From contig RWJK01001982.1 in NCBI GenBank assembly GCA_004335835.1, positions 1 to 64,000 of the forward strand: a stretch of 64,000 bases of DNA. The letters are read 5' to 3'. The translations under genes were made by a program, and so were the position numbers. Source of the DNA: Scenedesmus sp. ARA3. Lineage: Eukaryota > Chlorophyta > Chlorophyceae > Sphaeropleales > Scenedesmaceae. Shown here in pieces: positions 43,192 through 55,529 of the stretch. Positions within the stretch are counted from its first letter, which is position 1, and each line of letters starts with the position of its first letter. The notes under the pieces were generated by a model, which worked only from the letters and a program-made list of their open reading frames with translations, had not been told where the DNA came from and ran no database searches.

Positions 43192-43452
43192 TTATGCTCT
43201 CAATACTGCTGCTGTGAACAGCAGGCCCTGTCCCATCAGCTGCTTGCTGCAGGCATGGAAGCCAGCAGCCACTGCACCACCACAGCCGCCACTGCTGCCG
43301 CCGCCACCAGTTGCTACCATCCTGCTAGCTGGTGCAGCTCCAGCAGAACCTCCTGCTGCTGCTGCTGCTGCTGCTGTTGTGGTGGCTGCCGTTGCTGTGC
43401 TGGCTGCTGCTGCTGCTTCTGCTACTGTGCTGGCTGGCTCAGCTCCAACACG

Positions 43453-43483
<31 letters not shown>

Positions 43484-43909
43484 GTGGGCAGGCCCACCAG
43501 CAGGTCGTTCTTTGCCATGCTGTCAGCGCCCAGCACCTTGAACAGGCCCACAGCGTAGCCGGCCTCTGCTGCTGCTGCACAGCGGTCCAGCTCAACAAAC
43601 CTGAGCAGCGGCAGCGAAAGCGGAAACACCAGCAAAGCGTCTTTTTGTTGCCACAGACATGCGCCAGAGTGCGAATTCAGGTGTGCTGATGTGTGCATTG
43701 TGCAGCATGCAGGCAGCGAAGGTAGATTGCAAGAGCCATGCAACAGGACTGTGTAAGGTTGACTGCTGAGCACTTTGCTGTGGTGCTAACAGGCTGGTGT
43801 CTCACCGTTTGCAGCTGTCCGCCACTGCTGCGCGCTGGGCCAGCGCCTCACCCAGCAGCGCCTGATCAGCTGGCGCATGTGCAATGTCGGCAACCTGCAG
43901 CAGCGGCAG

Positions 43910-43992
<83 letters not shown>

Positions 43993-44422
43993 CCAGCAGC
44001 AGCATGAGGAGACGCAGATAAAGGTATCCTTACTTACACAGGCAGCATTCACACATGAAACTGCTTCAAAGCTGTGTCCCCAGTTGCTGCTGTTTGAACA
44101 CCAACTGCCTGTATGTAGCTGCATACCAATGCAGCTGTCACTCACCCGCGCCATGACCCGGAACTGCTTCTCAGGTTGGGGCAGCTGCCGTCGCAGCCAG
44201 GCGGAGCGTGGATGCTGCAGCGGCGGCAGTGCACCTGCTGCTGCTGCTGCTGTTGCGCCTTCATGCTGCACTTCCAGCTGCTGTAGCTGCTGCTCTGTTT
44301 GCTGCTGGTCAGCTTGAGAAGCACTTGCCTGCTGCTGCTGCTGTTGTCGCTGCTGCTGCCCCTCATGTTCTTGCTGCTGCCATTGCTGCTGCTGCTGCTC
44401 CTCACGGTGTTGCTGCTCAAGA

Positions 44423-44479
<57 letters not shown>

Positions 44480-45139
44480 GCCTGCTGCTGCTCGCGTGCT
44501 CTGCGTGCTGGCGGCTTGTCACCAGGCTGAGAGGGTGTCCAGCTGATGGCGCTGCTGCTGTGGAAGGAGCTGCCGCCAGCCATGGAGAACTTCAGCTTGC
44601 CTGGCGGCAGCAGCAGCAGCAGCAAGGTGATTGCAGCAGCAGCATAGAGTAGAATGTCACCATTTCAGCTCCAGCATCGACCTAGTATGTATGGGTGTGC
44701 AGCTGTAGTTTCCATGGTACAATGTGCGCTGCAAACCACCCAGTCGGCGTGCAAGCAGTTAAGCGGGGGAGCATGCCAAACGTGCATGACTACGTTACTG
44801 ACCAAGGCACACAGCCCACTAGCCATGCCTTCTCACCTACGCAACAAGGGCTCACAACAAACGCCGCGCCCCTGTGCACTGCCATCTGCAGCACATGGTC
44901 AGTTGCGTTGCCGCACGCATGCAGCGCCAGAGCCACATCAAACGGCTGCGTGTACTGCTCAATCATGCCCGCAAACACCGCAACATTGGACAGCCCTGCT
45001 GCTGCTGCCCGCTGCTGCAGCAGCTGCAGTGCTGCTGGCTTCATGTCGACTCCAGTGAAGTGGCAGCAGGGGAACAGGGCCGCAAGGGGCAGCAGCAGGT
45101 TGCCGGTGCCACACCCAAAATCCACAATGTGCAGCCTGC

Positions 45140-45183
<44 letters not shown>

Positions 45184-45262
45184 GCCTGTGGTAGCACTTC
45201 TAGCTCACTATCATCTGCTTGCTGCAGTGCCCTGCAGCTATTTGAAGTGGGATTGCTGCTGC

Positions 45263-45293
<31 letters not shown>

Positions 45294-45923
45294 AATGATG
45301 GGCTGCAGCACAGCAAAGAAGCTTTCCACCTGCAGCAAGCAGCAAGCAGCATGCGCCAGTTACAGCGAAAACTGCAGGGCCTGCGGCACAACCGCCCATG
45401 CACGCTACAGATATGCAGCAGCTGCTGTGCCATGCCATCAACAAGCCCCCCGGGCTCTTCATGCTGATGCTGACACGTTGGCTGCTGCTGCAAACATTGC
45501 TGTAGCTGGACTCCACAGAAGCATCACAGAAGTCCTGCAGCAGCACCCGCTTGCTCAACTGGCCCCAGCACTCACCTGCTGCCGCTTCCGAAGCACCCTT
45601 GCGTTGACCTTGTCCAAATCAAATCTGAGCAGCTTCTTGGCGCGCTTTTTGTCGGACTTGGCTGTGCTAAGGCCCATGGCAGTGCTGCCACTGTCTACTG
45701 CTGCTGGCACTGCAGTCCAATTCAAGCCGCGGCTGCCCGAAGCGGAAGCATTGCAGGTATCAATCCAACCTTGTACAGAAGGTGTGACCTGTATGTTCGA
45801 GTCCAGCTGCTGGTTGATGCGCTGCAGGACGCCTTCTATTTGGTCGACCAGGGATGGCTGCACTTTCGGGCAGGCTGGTTCAGCAGACGATGCTGTCTGG
45901 CTGAACTTGATGACTCTTGGCAT
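43192..45923 (-). CDS. GSTCD-like S-adenosylmethionine-dependent methyltransferase
   Basis: Five exons: 45923-45576, 45329-44837, 44600-44146, 43894-43806 and 43600-43192; phases match, 597 residues. The N-terminal exon has a basic block (KSDKKRAKKLLRFDLDK). Exon 2 carries a methyltransferase fold: motif I VDFGCGTGN near residue 182, an acidic end of strand 2 (FTGVDMKP), then LALHACGNATDHVL and VVSPCCVGK. The HACG and PCC blocks are characteristic of the GSTCD family, whose substrate is not well defined. After a Gln-rich insert the family's C-terminal blocks follow: LQHPRSAWLR, then EAGYAVGLFKVLG and KNDLLVGLP. The last 90 residues are Ala/Gly-rich. PolyQ in exon 2 (CTG run at 45140-45181 on the plus strand) and a (CAG)26 tract in intron 3 interrupt the gene. 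No GST domain is present. Confidence 0.88.
43913..43990 (-). repeat. (CTG)26 just before an acceptor of the methyltransferase gene
   Basis: Read on the minus strand this is 26 CTG units, separated by 18 bases of the same composition from the acceptor of exon 4 at 43894. It repeats the arrangement seen at 28658-28756. Confidence 0.9.
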
Positions 45924-46553
45924 AATGACGTTGTTGTGAAGTTCGGCTTATTTTAGGCGCGCGATGATCATCAGCCATTAACTGCAGTGATGATCACAGC
46001 TCAAACACGACCAGAAGAAGCTGGGTGTCCCTTGCCGGCTGAAACAAAGCATATCAGAACTGTTCCACATATAGCATGTTTGTATGCCTGATTGCCTGCC
46101 GGAATGCGTCAGCCTTGCTTGGCGAACTCAACTCAAAACCCCAGATACGGTCTGACACAATATGCTTCACTGCCCAATGCCATGCCCACCAGCAACGGTT
46201 CATACCCTGCCTGAACTCGAAACAATACAAAAATGTGAAGCAATTGAGGCGTCAAAACATGCAACAGTGTGAGCATCTTGTCACAGTCTGCAGCTGCAGG
46301 GCAGCAGCAGGTAGCTTTGTGTGCTCAAAACCCGCTTCACGGCGGCATTTGGCAGGTGTTCAGGTCGTTCACCATGAAACTAGCCTTTCCAATTCATCTT
46401 TTTTGGCTCAAGGATACCTGTTTGCAAGTAGCAGCTGCAACATGTGCCGTCCTGCAATGCTGACGTGGCGCATGTTATTGATGGCGGGCTGTTCCGCCTG
46501 TTGAGTTCCGCCCGACGAGGTAGCCACACCCCGCGGAGCTGCCGTACCTCTTC
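45924..46553. promoter_or_regulatory. Divergent region between methyltransferase gene and U1 gene
   Basis: No coding signal. It should hold the promoters of both transcripts. I see no TATA box at -30 of U1 and no plant-type upstream sequence element. Confidence 0.3.
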
Positions 46554-46716
46554 ATACTTACCTGAACGGGGTGTGGGGGTGATCACGTAGGCCCCCCGCC
46601 CATTCGCGACTGCTCGCATTGCACTAAGCCTGCGGCGCGGATGGGAAGGCACTACGGTGTTTTCCACGTTTGAATATTTGGCAGGCTGAGGTACCTACTA
46701 GTTAGGCCTCGGCTCC
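46554..46716 (+). ncRNA. U1: U1 spliceosomal snRNA
   Basis: The RNA starts with AUACUUACCUG, the sequence that pairs with 5' splice sites. Stem-loop I has the U1-70K loop GAUCACGUAG (consensus GAUCAYGAAG, one change) closed by a G/C stem. Stem-loop II exposes AUUGCAC, the U1A site. Stem-loop III is a 9-bp stem with a UACG tetraloop (GGCAC-UACG-GUGUU). The Sm site is AAUAUUUGG. The last stem pairs GGCUGAGG (46684-46691) with CCUCGGCU (46707-46714). The length of about 163 nt matches U1. It recognises the 5' splice sites of genes such as those around it. The 3' end is placed just after the last stem. Confidence 0.93.
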
Positions 46717-48196
46717 TATACCAATGAATCGTTTGTCGTGAATCAACTGTTCTTGTGAGCAGAGACAGCATGCAGGTTGTACTGTCAGCATGCTTGTTGT
46801 GCAACCACACCCTGCTGCCTTGCTCCTGTCTCTGACGCAGTCACATTCACCACCAGGTCCACACTCTGCACACATCAGCCTGCGTGCCTGTTCTCTTCTT
46901 CCTCGGCTTGCCAGAAGAGCACATGGATGATGGCAGCAGCTTCATTGTCTGTCAGCTGCCATCACTTTTGGCGGGGGGTTGCTGATGATTTACGCATTGT
47001 CTCTGACAGCCAATCAATGAGTGCAAGCCATGCAATCACAGGCACACTACTTTTCATTATGAACCGCAAGAGGTCCAATGTGCTGGACGCAGCTGCCAGC
47101 ACTGCTGGGCAGTTGGACCTGCAAGCAGCCGCGGTGCACGCTGCATGGCTTGCACGCTCCGGCCAATGATCTGCTACCACGTTTAGACCAGGAAGTTTCA
47201 CTTACCTTGTCGCAAAGGCAATGTATATGAAGCAAGTTGCTGCCAGCAGATCTGCAGTAAGGCAGACCCTGATGCAGTGCTGCAACGCTGCGCAGGCATG
47301 CCTCACCTACAGCTCACTGCATCTCAGCCAAAACAGGACGGGCACGTGGTCACACAGCTGTCCTTCGCTGCAGTTCGCTTGGGCAACCTGTGACAAGGCG
47401 TGAGGCTGAGTATGCCACCCATAACTGTTTGCAAGCAGACTCACATGCTGAAGATCGTGTTGAACATCGTGACTGCCGCAGCGGTGCTCGCGTTCATCCA
47501 GATAAAGACGTTTCTTGTGTTATCAAAACTTGAAACTGATGAACGAGCAGAGCGAACTCCCGCTCATGCTCGTGCTCATCATGTCACTGTCACGCAGCCA
47601 AACTTCTGCTGCATGCTCAGCTGGTTGGTAGCACCACATAGTCGACAAACGATTTCAGCCACGTGTTTCGCCTTACAAGTATCTCATCACCGAATCTAGA
47701 CTTTGCCCTGTAGTGTTCCGGCACCCGGGCCATTCCCGTTAGCTTCATACACTTGTAACAAGTGACTTGTTCACAGCTGCCGCTCCAGCTGTCACATCAC
47801 TCATCACTATCTGGATAACACCATCTACCCAAGAGTACGCACAGAGGTGAGTCTAACGGTTTCGGAGGTCGCTGTAGAGCAGCAGCTGGTGAAAAAGGGC
47901 AGCAGCAGCAGCACACCGTGCCTAGGGCTAGCTCGATGCTGATGTACAGAGCAAGAACAAGAGTCTCTGAGCCGTAGTAAGATGCAGCAGCAAGCAGCAA
48001 CCTTCAAGATCTTGTGCGTCGCGTAGTCAGCGGCATGATGCCTTGCAGGCAGCCTGCAGATGATCTGACATAAGCACTCACAGTTCAGCCACGCCTAAAA
48101 TGATGGTGGCAGCCTCGCACAATGCACCAGCCCTGAATAACGCATGTAATTTCTTGTTACAGACGATCGGCCAACAAGACACCCTAAGGAAGTCCC
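46717..48196. other. Intergenic region with a possible decayed coding segment
   Basis: Apart from the pseudogene candidate at 46886-47201 (minus), I find nothing coding. It includes the promoter of the secreted lectin-like gene. Confidence 0.35.
46886..47201 (-). pseudogene. Possible decayed ORF, unknown family
   Basis: A protein-like frame (LLRFIMKSSVPVIAWLALIDW...) continues past an in-frame TGA into WQLTDNEAAAIIHVLFWQAEEE and ends at another stop. Helix-like composition across the stop suggests a broken gene, or an exon with a misplaced boundary. No family is recognised. Confidence 0.22.
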
Positions 48197-48888
48197 ATGA
48201 GGAGCAGCAAACGTCTACCTGCCGGCCTGCTGTGCCTGTGCCTGCTGCTGCTGTTGGTGCAGCAGCAGAGCTACACTGCAGCTGCTGCTGCTGTGGAATC
48301 CTTCAGCCATGTCAAACCAGCACAGCAAGCTGAGTGTTCCTCACCCCCGGGGGCTGGCACCACCAGGGCATGCGGCACTGGCTGCTACGTGTGCAATGAG
48401 ATCAGCAAAGACACCCCGAAGGAAGACAGGCCATGCATCTGCTGCAAGCCAGGATATGCACTCAACGACACAAGCGATGTAGCAACATGCGACGCATGCG
48501 ACGTCGGCACGTATGCTCCCAGCCTGGGGAGCATCAAGTGCACAGCCTGCATGCGCGGCACGACAACAACAGGGAAGGGTGCACGCGGCTGCACTGGTGC
48601 GTGGCTCTGGTTGTGGCCTGCTTGTAGGGGCAAACCCTACTCGCAGCCTGCAACATCAGCTGCATATGCATCAGCAATGGTGATGACATGATCAATTGGC
48701 TGTGCTCAGTGCATTGACCTTGAGGTATCTATCTGTCCGCTATGCCAAAGTAATGCCGCAGGAAGGCTGCATGCATGCATTGCCACACTGCAACAAACTG
48801 CATAAAGCCATGCCGCACGACTCCTAGTGCATTCAAACCAATAGACATTCGCGTACCACACCTCAGCCATAACCTCCACTGGCTGCTC

Positions 48889-48968
<80 letters not shown>

Positions 48969-51900
48969 CGCTGCTGCTGCTGCTGCTGCCATCAGCCTGC
49001 CCACGCGGCACTGAGCTTTTCAACATCACCCAGGGAAACCTAGTGGCTCCATCCTGCAGGCCCTGCGCCGCAGACACCTTCCAGCCATCTGTGGTGCTGC
49101 TGTCTGACAACCCTGAGTGCCTGCCCTGCGCTGAGGGGTTTAGGACGGCTGGCGCTAGCACGCCTGGCAACAGGAGCCGCTGCGCACGTGAGTTGTCGGC
49201 ATTTCGCGGCGTGAAGAAAGACAAGATGGTTGCTGCTATATAACAGATAATTCAACCTGCTGCAGCCAATCCGGTTGATAACACTGGCAGTTGCACTGTT
49301 TGCTTGCCAGAATCCAGCCATCACGTGTGATGCCTGCACCACACATGTGCTGCATGCATCATTGGTACGTTTGGACTACCAGTAAGTCAGAACCAGGCAG
49401 TCGGCGGCTTCTACTCGTTTGTTTGCTTGGCAGCATACACAACGACTCGCATGCACTTTAGATGATGCGTCCCTTCACAGCTACGCAACGAAGAGGCGTT
49501 ACATGCCAGCCAGCCCCCTGCAATATGGCTTTTTATTATGTCCTACCTGTGCCACCACTGCAGGCTGCAAGCCTGGCCGTGCCGGGGCAAAGTGCCTGCA
49601 GTGTGGCGAGAACAGCTGGGCTGCTGGCTGGGCCGCCAGCAACAACAAGAACCTGCAATGCAGGACATGCACAGAAGGCACAGAGGCACCCGCAGGCTCT
49701 ACCAGCAAGGCCGCGTGCCAGGCAGGTGCGTTGGTGTGTGGCCTGTACGGAGCGTGCGCTGCGTTGCAGCACGCGCTGCTGCAGGTTGTGTTACGATACG
49801 TTTTGTTACCTGCTGTAATGTATCAAAGGTTGCGCGGCTGCGATGAGGCAAGCAATGCTCATCATTGCTGCCTTAAAATAATGTTTTGTTTGTGTCAACA
49901 GTTCTTGCAGCTTGCGCGTTACAGTAATGACAGCCTGGCATTCACCAGGTGCATGCAGCTGCAAGTGCGTAAGGGGCAGGCTGAGCAGCTGCTCTGTTGC
50001 TGCTGCTACTTGCTGCGTTCCTGCTGTTGCTGTTGCCAGTGACCTCTTCAAGCCCAACCCCTGACTCAAGCCCTGACCCCAGCCCAAGCCCGACACCCTC
50101 GTGAGCTGGCAGCCTCGTTTGTTTCATCAGCACAGCATACTTGGAGCCGCTGTTTACGTGCACACCTGCAAAACAGCATGCACATATTTGACGTTGAAGC
50201 CGGCCGAGCAGCACACAAACTTGGCGTGCTGCAGTTGAACTGCATCGTATCATGGGCTTCTTGCACGTTGCTGCAAAGCAGCATCATTCAAGCAACCAAT
50301 GCTGCTGCTGCTGCTGCTGCTGCTTGCGCCTCCTGCAGGCCCTCTCCCTCTTCCTCGCCCTCTGTGAAGCCATCACCCTCACCCTCACCTGCACCACCAG
50401 CAACACAAAGCCCCAGCCCCAGCCCAAGCCTTAACCCGGACCCTAGCCCAAGCCCCAGCCCACAACCCAGCCCCAGCCCCAGCCCCAGTCCTGACAATGG
50501 TGCGTGCATGGTGGTGTTGTGCGTGCAGTGGACATCCAGACCAAGAATGTTCAAATTATTTTCATCAATTTTGAACTGTTGCATTTTGCCTGCCATCATC
50601 GTGGCTTTGCTTGGCCACTGTGAAGTGCTACAACCATTCATTACAAAGTTGTTTGAAGTTACTACCAGTAGTACTGGCGACGGGCCGCATGCGTGTTTCA
50701 GCTTGTGCGCCGGCTCTGCCTGCAGACTACACGGTTGTGGAGCTGACTGTTTGCGCATGTTCAGTTGTAGTGTTGCTGCCGTTGCCTTGTTACTCTGCAG
50801 GAAACCGGCACAAGCCGTTCATCCACCTCACAGTGTCATCACTCGCTGAAGCTTGCCCATCCACTTACCAGGAAGATGCCCCAACTGCGTGTCTGATTCA
50901 CACTGTCGTATCTTGCTGAAACTGCCTGCCTGCTTTATAGGAGACCGCCCCTAACCCTGCATCCACCTCAGCGTGTCCACACTGTCTGCCCGAGGAGTCC
51001 TGGCAGGCGACAACGTGGCACAGTGGCCAAACATCGGAAGCGCAGCAGACAAAGTACCACAGGCGACAGCAGGCGACACTGGCATTCCTGTTCTGCGCAA
51101 GACGGCATGCGGAGCGCCCTGGGTGTCGCTGGGTGCTAGCGATGGCATTGACAACGCCGGCTCTATCAGCCTTGGCTCAGTTGACTGGCATGGCGCGAGT
51201 GCAGCCAACCCAGGTTTTGCGTTTGTTGGGTATGTCAAGTTCCGTGGGCCTCATCGGCGGTGGGAGCGCCTTTTCGACTTCAATGAACAGACCGGGCAGC
51301 CATACAGCAAACACGTCTTGGCCTTCATGCGCACAAGCAGCACAGAGCGGATGTACCCAAGCAACTACGGCTGGCAGTGGAATGCATACACTCAGGCTGG
51401 CGTGAACCTCGAAGGCCTGAATGGCACCTGGCACATCATTGCGCTGTCTACCAATGCCACAGCATTAACAAGCTACACCAGCGCAGTCAACACCTACAAC
51501 AAGCAGTATGGGGGCTGGCTGACCACGCCTATCCCCACCAGCCCTGCTGACTACAAAACCCCATACAGCTACATCGGAAAAGCCACTTGGGGTGACGCTG
51601 AGCTGGCAAACATTGATTTGAGGGAAATGAAGTGGTGGAATGAGGCGCTCACAACAGCTCAGCTGCAGGCAGAGATTGCTGCACTGAAGGCAGCTTACCC
51701 AGGGCCGTGTTACGGCTACGATTGTGGGCCGCATGGAGGCTGCTTTGAAGACCCTGCTAACGGCTGCGCTGCTGCGTGCGCCTGCAGCCAGGTGAGCGCA
51801 GCATGCTGATTCGAAGGAGTGATCTGGTGGTTTTGGATAAAAGCGGGTGCTTTGCTACCTAAGCAGTTTTGTGTGAGTGTACGTTGGGTGAGCGTGCTTG

Positions 51901-52147
51901 CTGTGAGACATTGGCTTCATGTCATATGGCACACCTGCAGCTGACAGTGGGCCGCCGCATGGCAGCTGCTTTGAAGATCCGGCTAACGGCTGCGCAGCCG
52001 CATTTGCCTGCAGTGAGCTGAGCGCAGCTGTTGTTTGAAACGATGGTCTGTTGGTCTGAGGTGCGGGCTCGGCTACCTACAGCTGGGCATGGTGTCCTTC
52101 GGTCAAGCGTGCTTGCTGTGACACATCAGATCAAGTCATATGATACA

Positions 52148-52182
<35 letters not shown>

Positions 52183-52220
52183 GCCCCTTTGCGTAGGGCT
52201 ACTATGGGACCAAGTGCTAA
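48197..52220 (+). CDS. Secreted Cys-rich, Ser-Pro-rich protein with ConA-like lectin domain and EGF-like tail
   Basis: Exons 48197-48596, 48996-49187, 49564-49725, 50040-50100, 50339-50499, a large exon ending 51791, and 52197-52220. A signal peptide (LLCLCLLLLLVQQQ) leads into GCC2/GCC3 or TNFR-like Cys repeats (CDACDVGTYAPS, CRPCAADTFQPS, CGENSWAAGW, CRTCTEGTEAPAGS) over about residues 45-250. A Ser-Pro spacer typical of hydroxyproline-rich algal wall proteins follows, then a lectin/LamG-like domain (NVAQWPNIG, FVGYVKFRG, DLREMKWWNEALT) and an EGF-like end (CGPHGGC...CSQGYYGTKC). It is probably exported to the cell wall or surface. The start of the large exon is unclear: the best-looking acceptor (50941) puts a TAA in frame at 50952. 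Acceptors at 50972 (phase 2) or 51007 (phase 1) avoid it; with 51007 the protein is 594 residues. Confidence 0.75.
50803..50900 (+). repeat. Echo of the lectin exon 5' end, in frame and without the stop
   Basis: GCAG followed by a block encoding GNRHKPFIHLTVSSLAEA corresponds to the GDRP-stop-PCIHLSVSTLSA region of the main exon 140 bases downstream. The echo has a Lys codon where the main exon has TAA. Confidence 0.75.
51935..52030 (+). repeat. Echo of the lectin exon 3' end (EGF-like part)
   Basis: The CGPHGGCFEDPANGCAA segment is repeated with changes about 235 bases after the exon end at 51791. Its donor has decayed to CAGTGAGC. Confidence 0.8.
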
Positions 52221-52583
52221 ATTGGAAGGAGCAACAGCCCCTGGCGCCGCCTGCTGCGCTGGTGACCTTTCCAGGGCCATTAGCTGCAGACAACAAGGAT
52301 GCAGTCCCCTTGGGAACAGGCTTTGTGAAGCAACCTGTTCTGCAGTCAAGGAGTTCAGCTAGCCCCTGCCACACTTGGCATGAATCGCACTGGCAGCACT
52401 GCACTGCTGTCACTGCACAGCACTACTAGAACCAACCATGCTGCGCCGCGTTCACGCAGCACCACTGCTGCGCTGCTGCATGTGCAGCGCCACTGCTGTG
52501 TCTGGCTGCCGCCTTCGCGGCTATGCCGTGCCATCCTTACTGAACACTGCGTGCATCGAGCAACGAGTTCATCATAAAACCTT

Positions 52584-52588
52584 TGTAA
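52584..52588 (+). terminator. Possible poly(A) signal of the lectin-like gene
   Basis: TGTAA 364 bases after the stop at 52220, the first one on this strand. Confidence 0.4.
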
Positions 52589-53212
52589 GCTGTTTCACTG
52601 CTGCATGCAGTGCTTGTCTGCACTGTGCAATATACATGTCGATGGAAGACTGCATGAGACTGTCTCCCTGCATCAGCATCATACGTGCATCGTGCATGCG
52701 CATCGGTCATTGGGTTGGGTACAACCCTATGATCCATATATATACACCACAGGTGTATGCAGTTCTCGGAGCAAGCATATGCTGCTGCTTCTACTTGCCC
52801 CATGATTAGCAAAGCTGCTGCTGCTCAAGGCAGCCAGCAAGCGTCTTCATACTCTGCAAGTTGCCATCCTGCTGTGTGAGCAAAGGCAGCAGAATTGACT
52901 GCAGTGCATTTTGACTTTGTACATGTGAGCTGGAGTTTGGGTGGTGCAGCTGCACAGTGATCGCCATATCTTGCAGTAACGCAGGAATATTGTTGGTGCC
53001 CTGTGTGTGCGGCCATCACATAAGGCCAAGGGATGAAGCACTACAGTTGGCGCTGTGCTTTTAGGACTATGGACTGGTAAAGTCATGCTGCTTATAGGTG
53101 TGAACAGCCGTGCATCACTGCTCATTTTCTTAGAAGACACATGGTGCCGAGTCAACATCCAGAACACCAGTCACACCTGATCATATGTAGGCTGGACTGC
53201 ACGATTTATTTG

Positions 53213-53310
53213 CATTACATTACATTACATGCTCCACTCAACGAGGAGTGGGAACCCCAGTCAGGAGCCAACGAGAGGCTCATAGGGGGAACGAGAGGCT
53301 CATAGGGGGA
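53213..53310 (-). mobile_element. Second copy of the (CATTA)n-tailed element tag, next to a 20-bp direct repeat
   Basis: (CATTA)3 and the same 33-base tag as at 38846-38878 end at 53260. Immediately beside it, a 20-base unit beginning ACGAGAGGCTCATAG is present twice in tandem (53271-53310). Confidence 0.6.
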
Positions 53311-53852
53311 TTTGCCTTGCCTTCTCTTTGACAGGCAAGGCTGTCAGCCGCGGGCCTACTGTTTAGTCTTGTGGTTTCAAGGAATTTGTTTGGTGGGCAG
53401 AGCTTTTATCCTGACACATTGCGCCTGTGCTGAGTTCTATGAGGTGCTTGGTGGCTTATCTTTGAGCTGTATACAAGCAGTCACTTATACTGTGTCACAA
53501 CTATGTGATGCTTGTGCAGCTGACGCTGCAATTTCTTGGAGAACCATGCTTACCTGATAGGAAGGCCACAGAGATGGATTGAGTTGTGTGGATTCCACCA
53601 AGCAGGTTTTCTCTGCTTCAGGTGAATTCCACAGCTGCTATTGGCTGTACCCTGTGCTGTTACTGCCCAGGCGGCAGCAGCACGTTAGGCAAGCATCAGG
53701 TTGCAGCTGCAGCATTTCTGCATGGCAACGTGCAGTTGTTTCTGAATGAAACATACGATTGCCACTTTTGGTGTTGTGTACCTGCATGCTACATGTGATG
53801 GCAATTCCAGTGTTGCTTGCTTTAAGGTATGTGCCAGTACCTATATATACTC

Positions 53853-53875
53853 ATATATATATATATATATATATA
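53853..53875. repeat. (AT)n microsatellite
   Basis: About eleven AT units in an otherwise GC-rich region. Confidence 0.9.
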
Positions 53876-53955
53876 CGCGTACACTGCCCCGTACCAGCGT
53901 AGCGCGTGATTATTTGTAAAAATCAGCGCCGAGACATGTCCAAATGCCCAACATG

Positions 53956-53960
53956 TTACA
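53956..53960 (-). terminator. Poly(A) signal of the LRR gene
   Basis: TGTAA on the minus strand 69 bases past the stop at 54029. Confidence 0.6.
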
Positions 53961-54028
53961 TCACTGGACCCCAACTTGGGGTTGACAACACCAGAGGTCT
54001 GGTACGCAGACAGCCACGTGGTTATCAC

Positions 54029-55491
54029 TCACTGCTTGGGCAGACCGCAGCTGCTCAGGCCCTGCACAGCCTCCTGCAGCTCTGCAACAGCCTGCTGCCC
54101 GCCCACCAGCCTGCCCACAACATGCAAGCTCTGCAGCAGAGGCAGCTGCCGCAGGCATGCCGCCAGCGCTGCTGCGTGATACACTGGCAGCTGTGACTCC
54201 TTATCACCATCGGCAGAGGAATCTGATCCCTCATCGGGCGCAGCAAATGCAAAAATACGAAGAGATGTGAGGCCTGTCAGCTGAGCCAACTGTTCCAGCA
54301 TCACACCACTCGCGCTGTCAACCCTTTCACAGCAAACCGCATCCTCCTCATGGCTTGAGTAACATTGCAGCCCAAAGCTTAAAGACACAAGCGGCAGCAG
54401 CGCCCATGCTGCTGCTGCCTCCACCAACTCATCACTCCCTACACCAAATGCACTGCAGGCTGCAGCAGTGTATGCCAGCTGCACCTGTGTGAGCCCTGTC
54501 AATGCATTGCTGACCTCTGCAATAGCATCAGCAGTCAAGCTGCACTCCTCAAGCGACAGCTGCTGCAGCCTGGTTAAACCTAACAGAGCGCACGAGCTGC
54601 TGCTGCTGCTGCTGCCAGCTGCTGCACTGCCTGCGCTGCTGTAGCCGATGTTTGGTGCAGTCAGTGCTGTGAGGCTAGAAGGAAGCCTGCTGCTAGCTGC
54701 CAAGGTGAGGTGATGATACTCTGCCTGCAGGTTCAAACTGCACAGCTCTGACAGATGTAACATGTCAAATGACACTTCTAACGCCTCATCCTCATCATCC
54801 CATGGAACGTAGCTCAGCGACAGCTGCTGCAGCCGGCTGGGTAAGTGCTGCAGCAGCTGATCCTGCCTCAGGCAGTCAAGCTGCAGGCAGGTGAGGCAGG
54901 TGAGGCCTGCGAGGGCTGGCAGGCAGCTGTCTAAGGCACCGTAGCAGGTGGTGATGCGCAGCGATTGAAGCCCTGCAGTCAGGAAGGCAAGACAGGCAGC
55001 AGTAAGCCTAAGTACGTTACTTGGTTAGACGTAGCATGTTAACAAGGAGTTTGCAGCGTTCTTAGCATGCAAAGCAGGTGGAAACATTCAACCGCAGTGG
55101 GCGCCAAATGTTGAGCAGCAGCAGCAGCGGCAACAGTTCGGCAGTTGATGCCTAGTCATATGTGTGCTCGGGCCTCTGTTGCAGTCATTGAGCTGGAGCC
55201 TTGCAGCCTGGCTGGCACGCACAAATAGGCCGGGGAGACAACAGTGAGCCACACAAAGACGTTTTCTACTCTTCTGCACTCTTCAACATGTGGGTGCCCA
55301 ATCACCTGTGAGCCTCCTCAGTGCAGCAGCCACGGGCTGTAGCTCTGCTGCCTCATCCTCCGCAATGTCCAGCGCCAGCAGCTGCAGGCTGGTAAGGCTG
55401 GCGGCTGGTAGCTGCTGCAGCAGCGGGCCCCCGGTGCGGGTGGTGCTGCTGAAGGAGCGCAGCTGCAGGCCTGCAGGGCACGCAGCCAGGC

Positions 55492-55529
<38 letters not shown>

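Larger units (their letters stand above)
52221..54028. other. Intergenic region between convergent genes
   Basis: No coding exon seen. It holds poly(A) signals at 52584 and 53956, a second copy of the retroelement tag at 53213-53260 and an AT microsatellite at 53853. Confidence 0.4.

Noticed and set aside
46380..46667. Minus-strand frame over the U1 gene
   Set aside because: It is antisense to the structured RNA and shows no coding signal.
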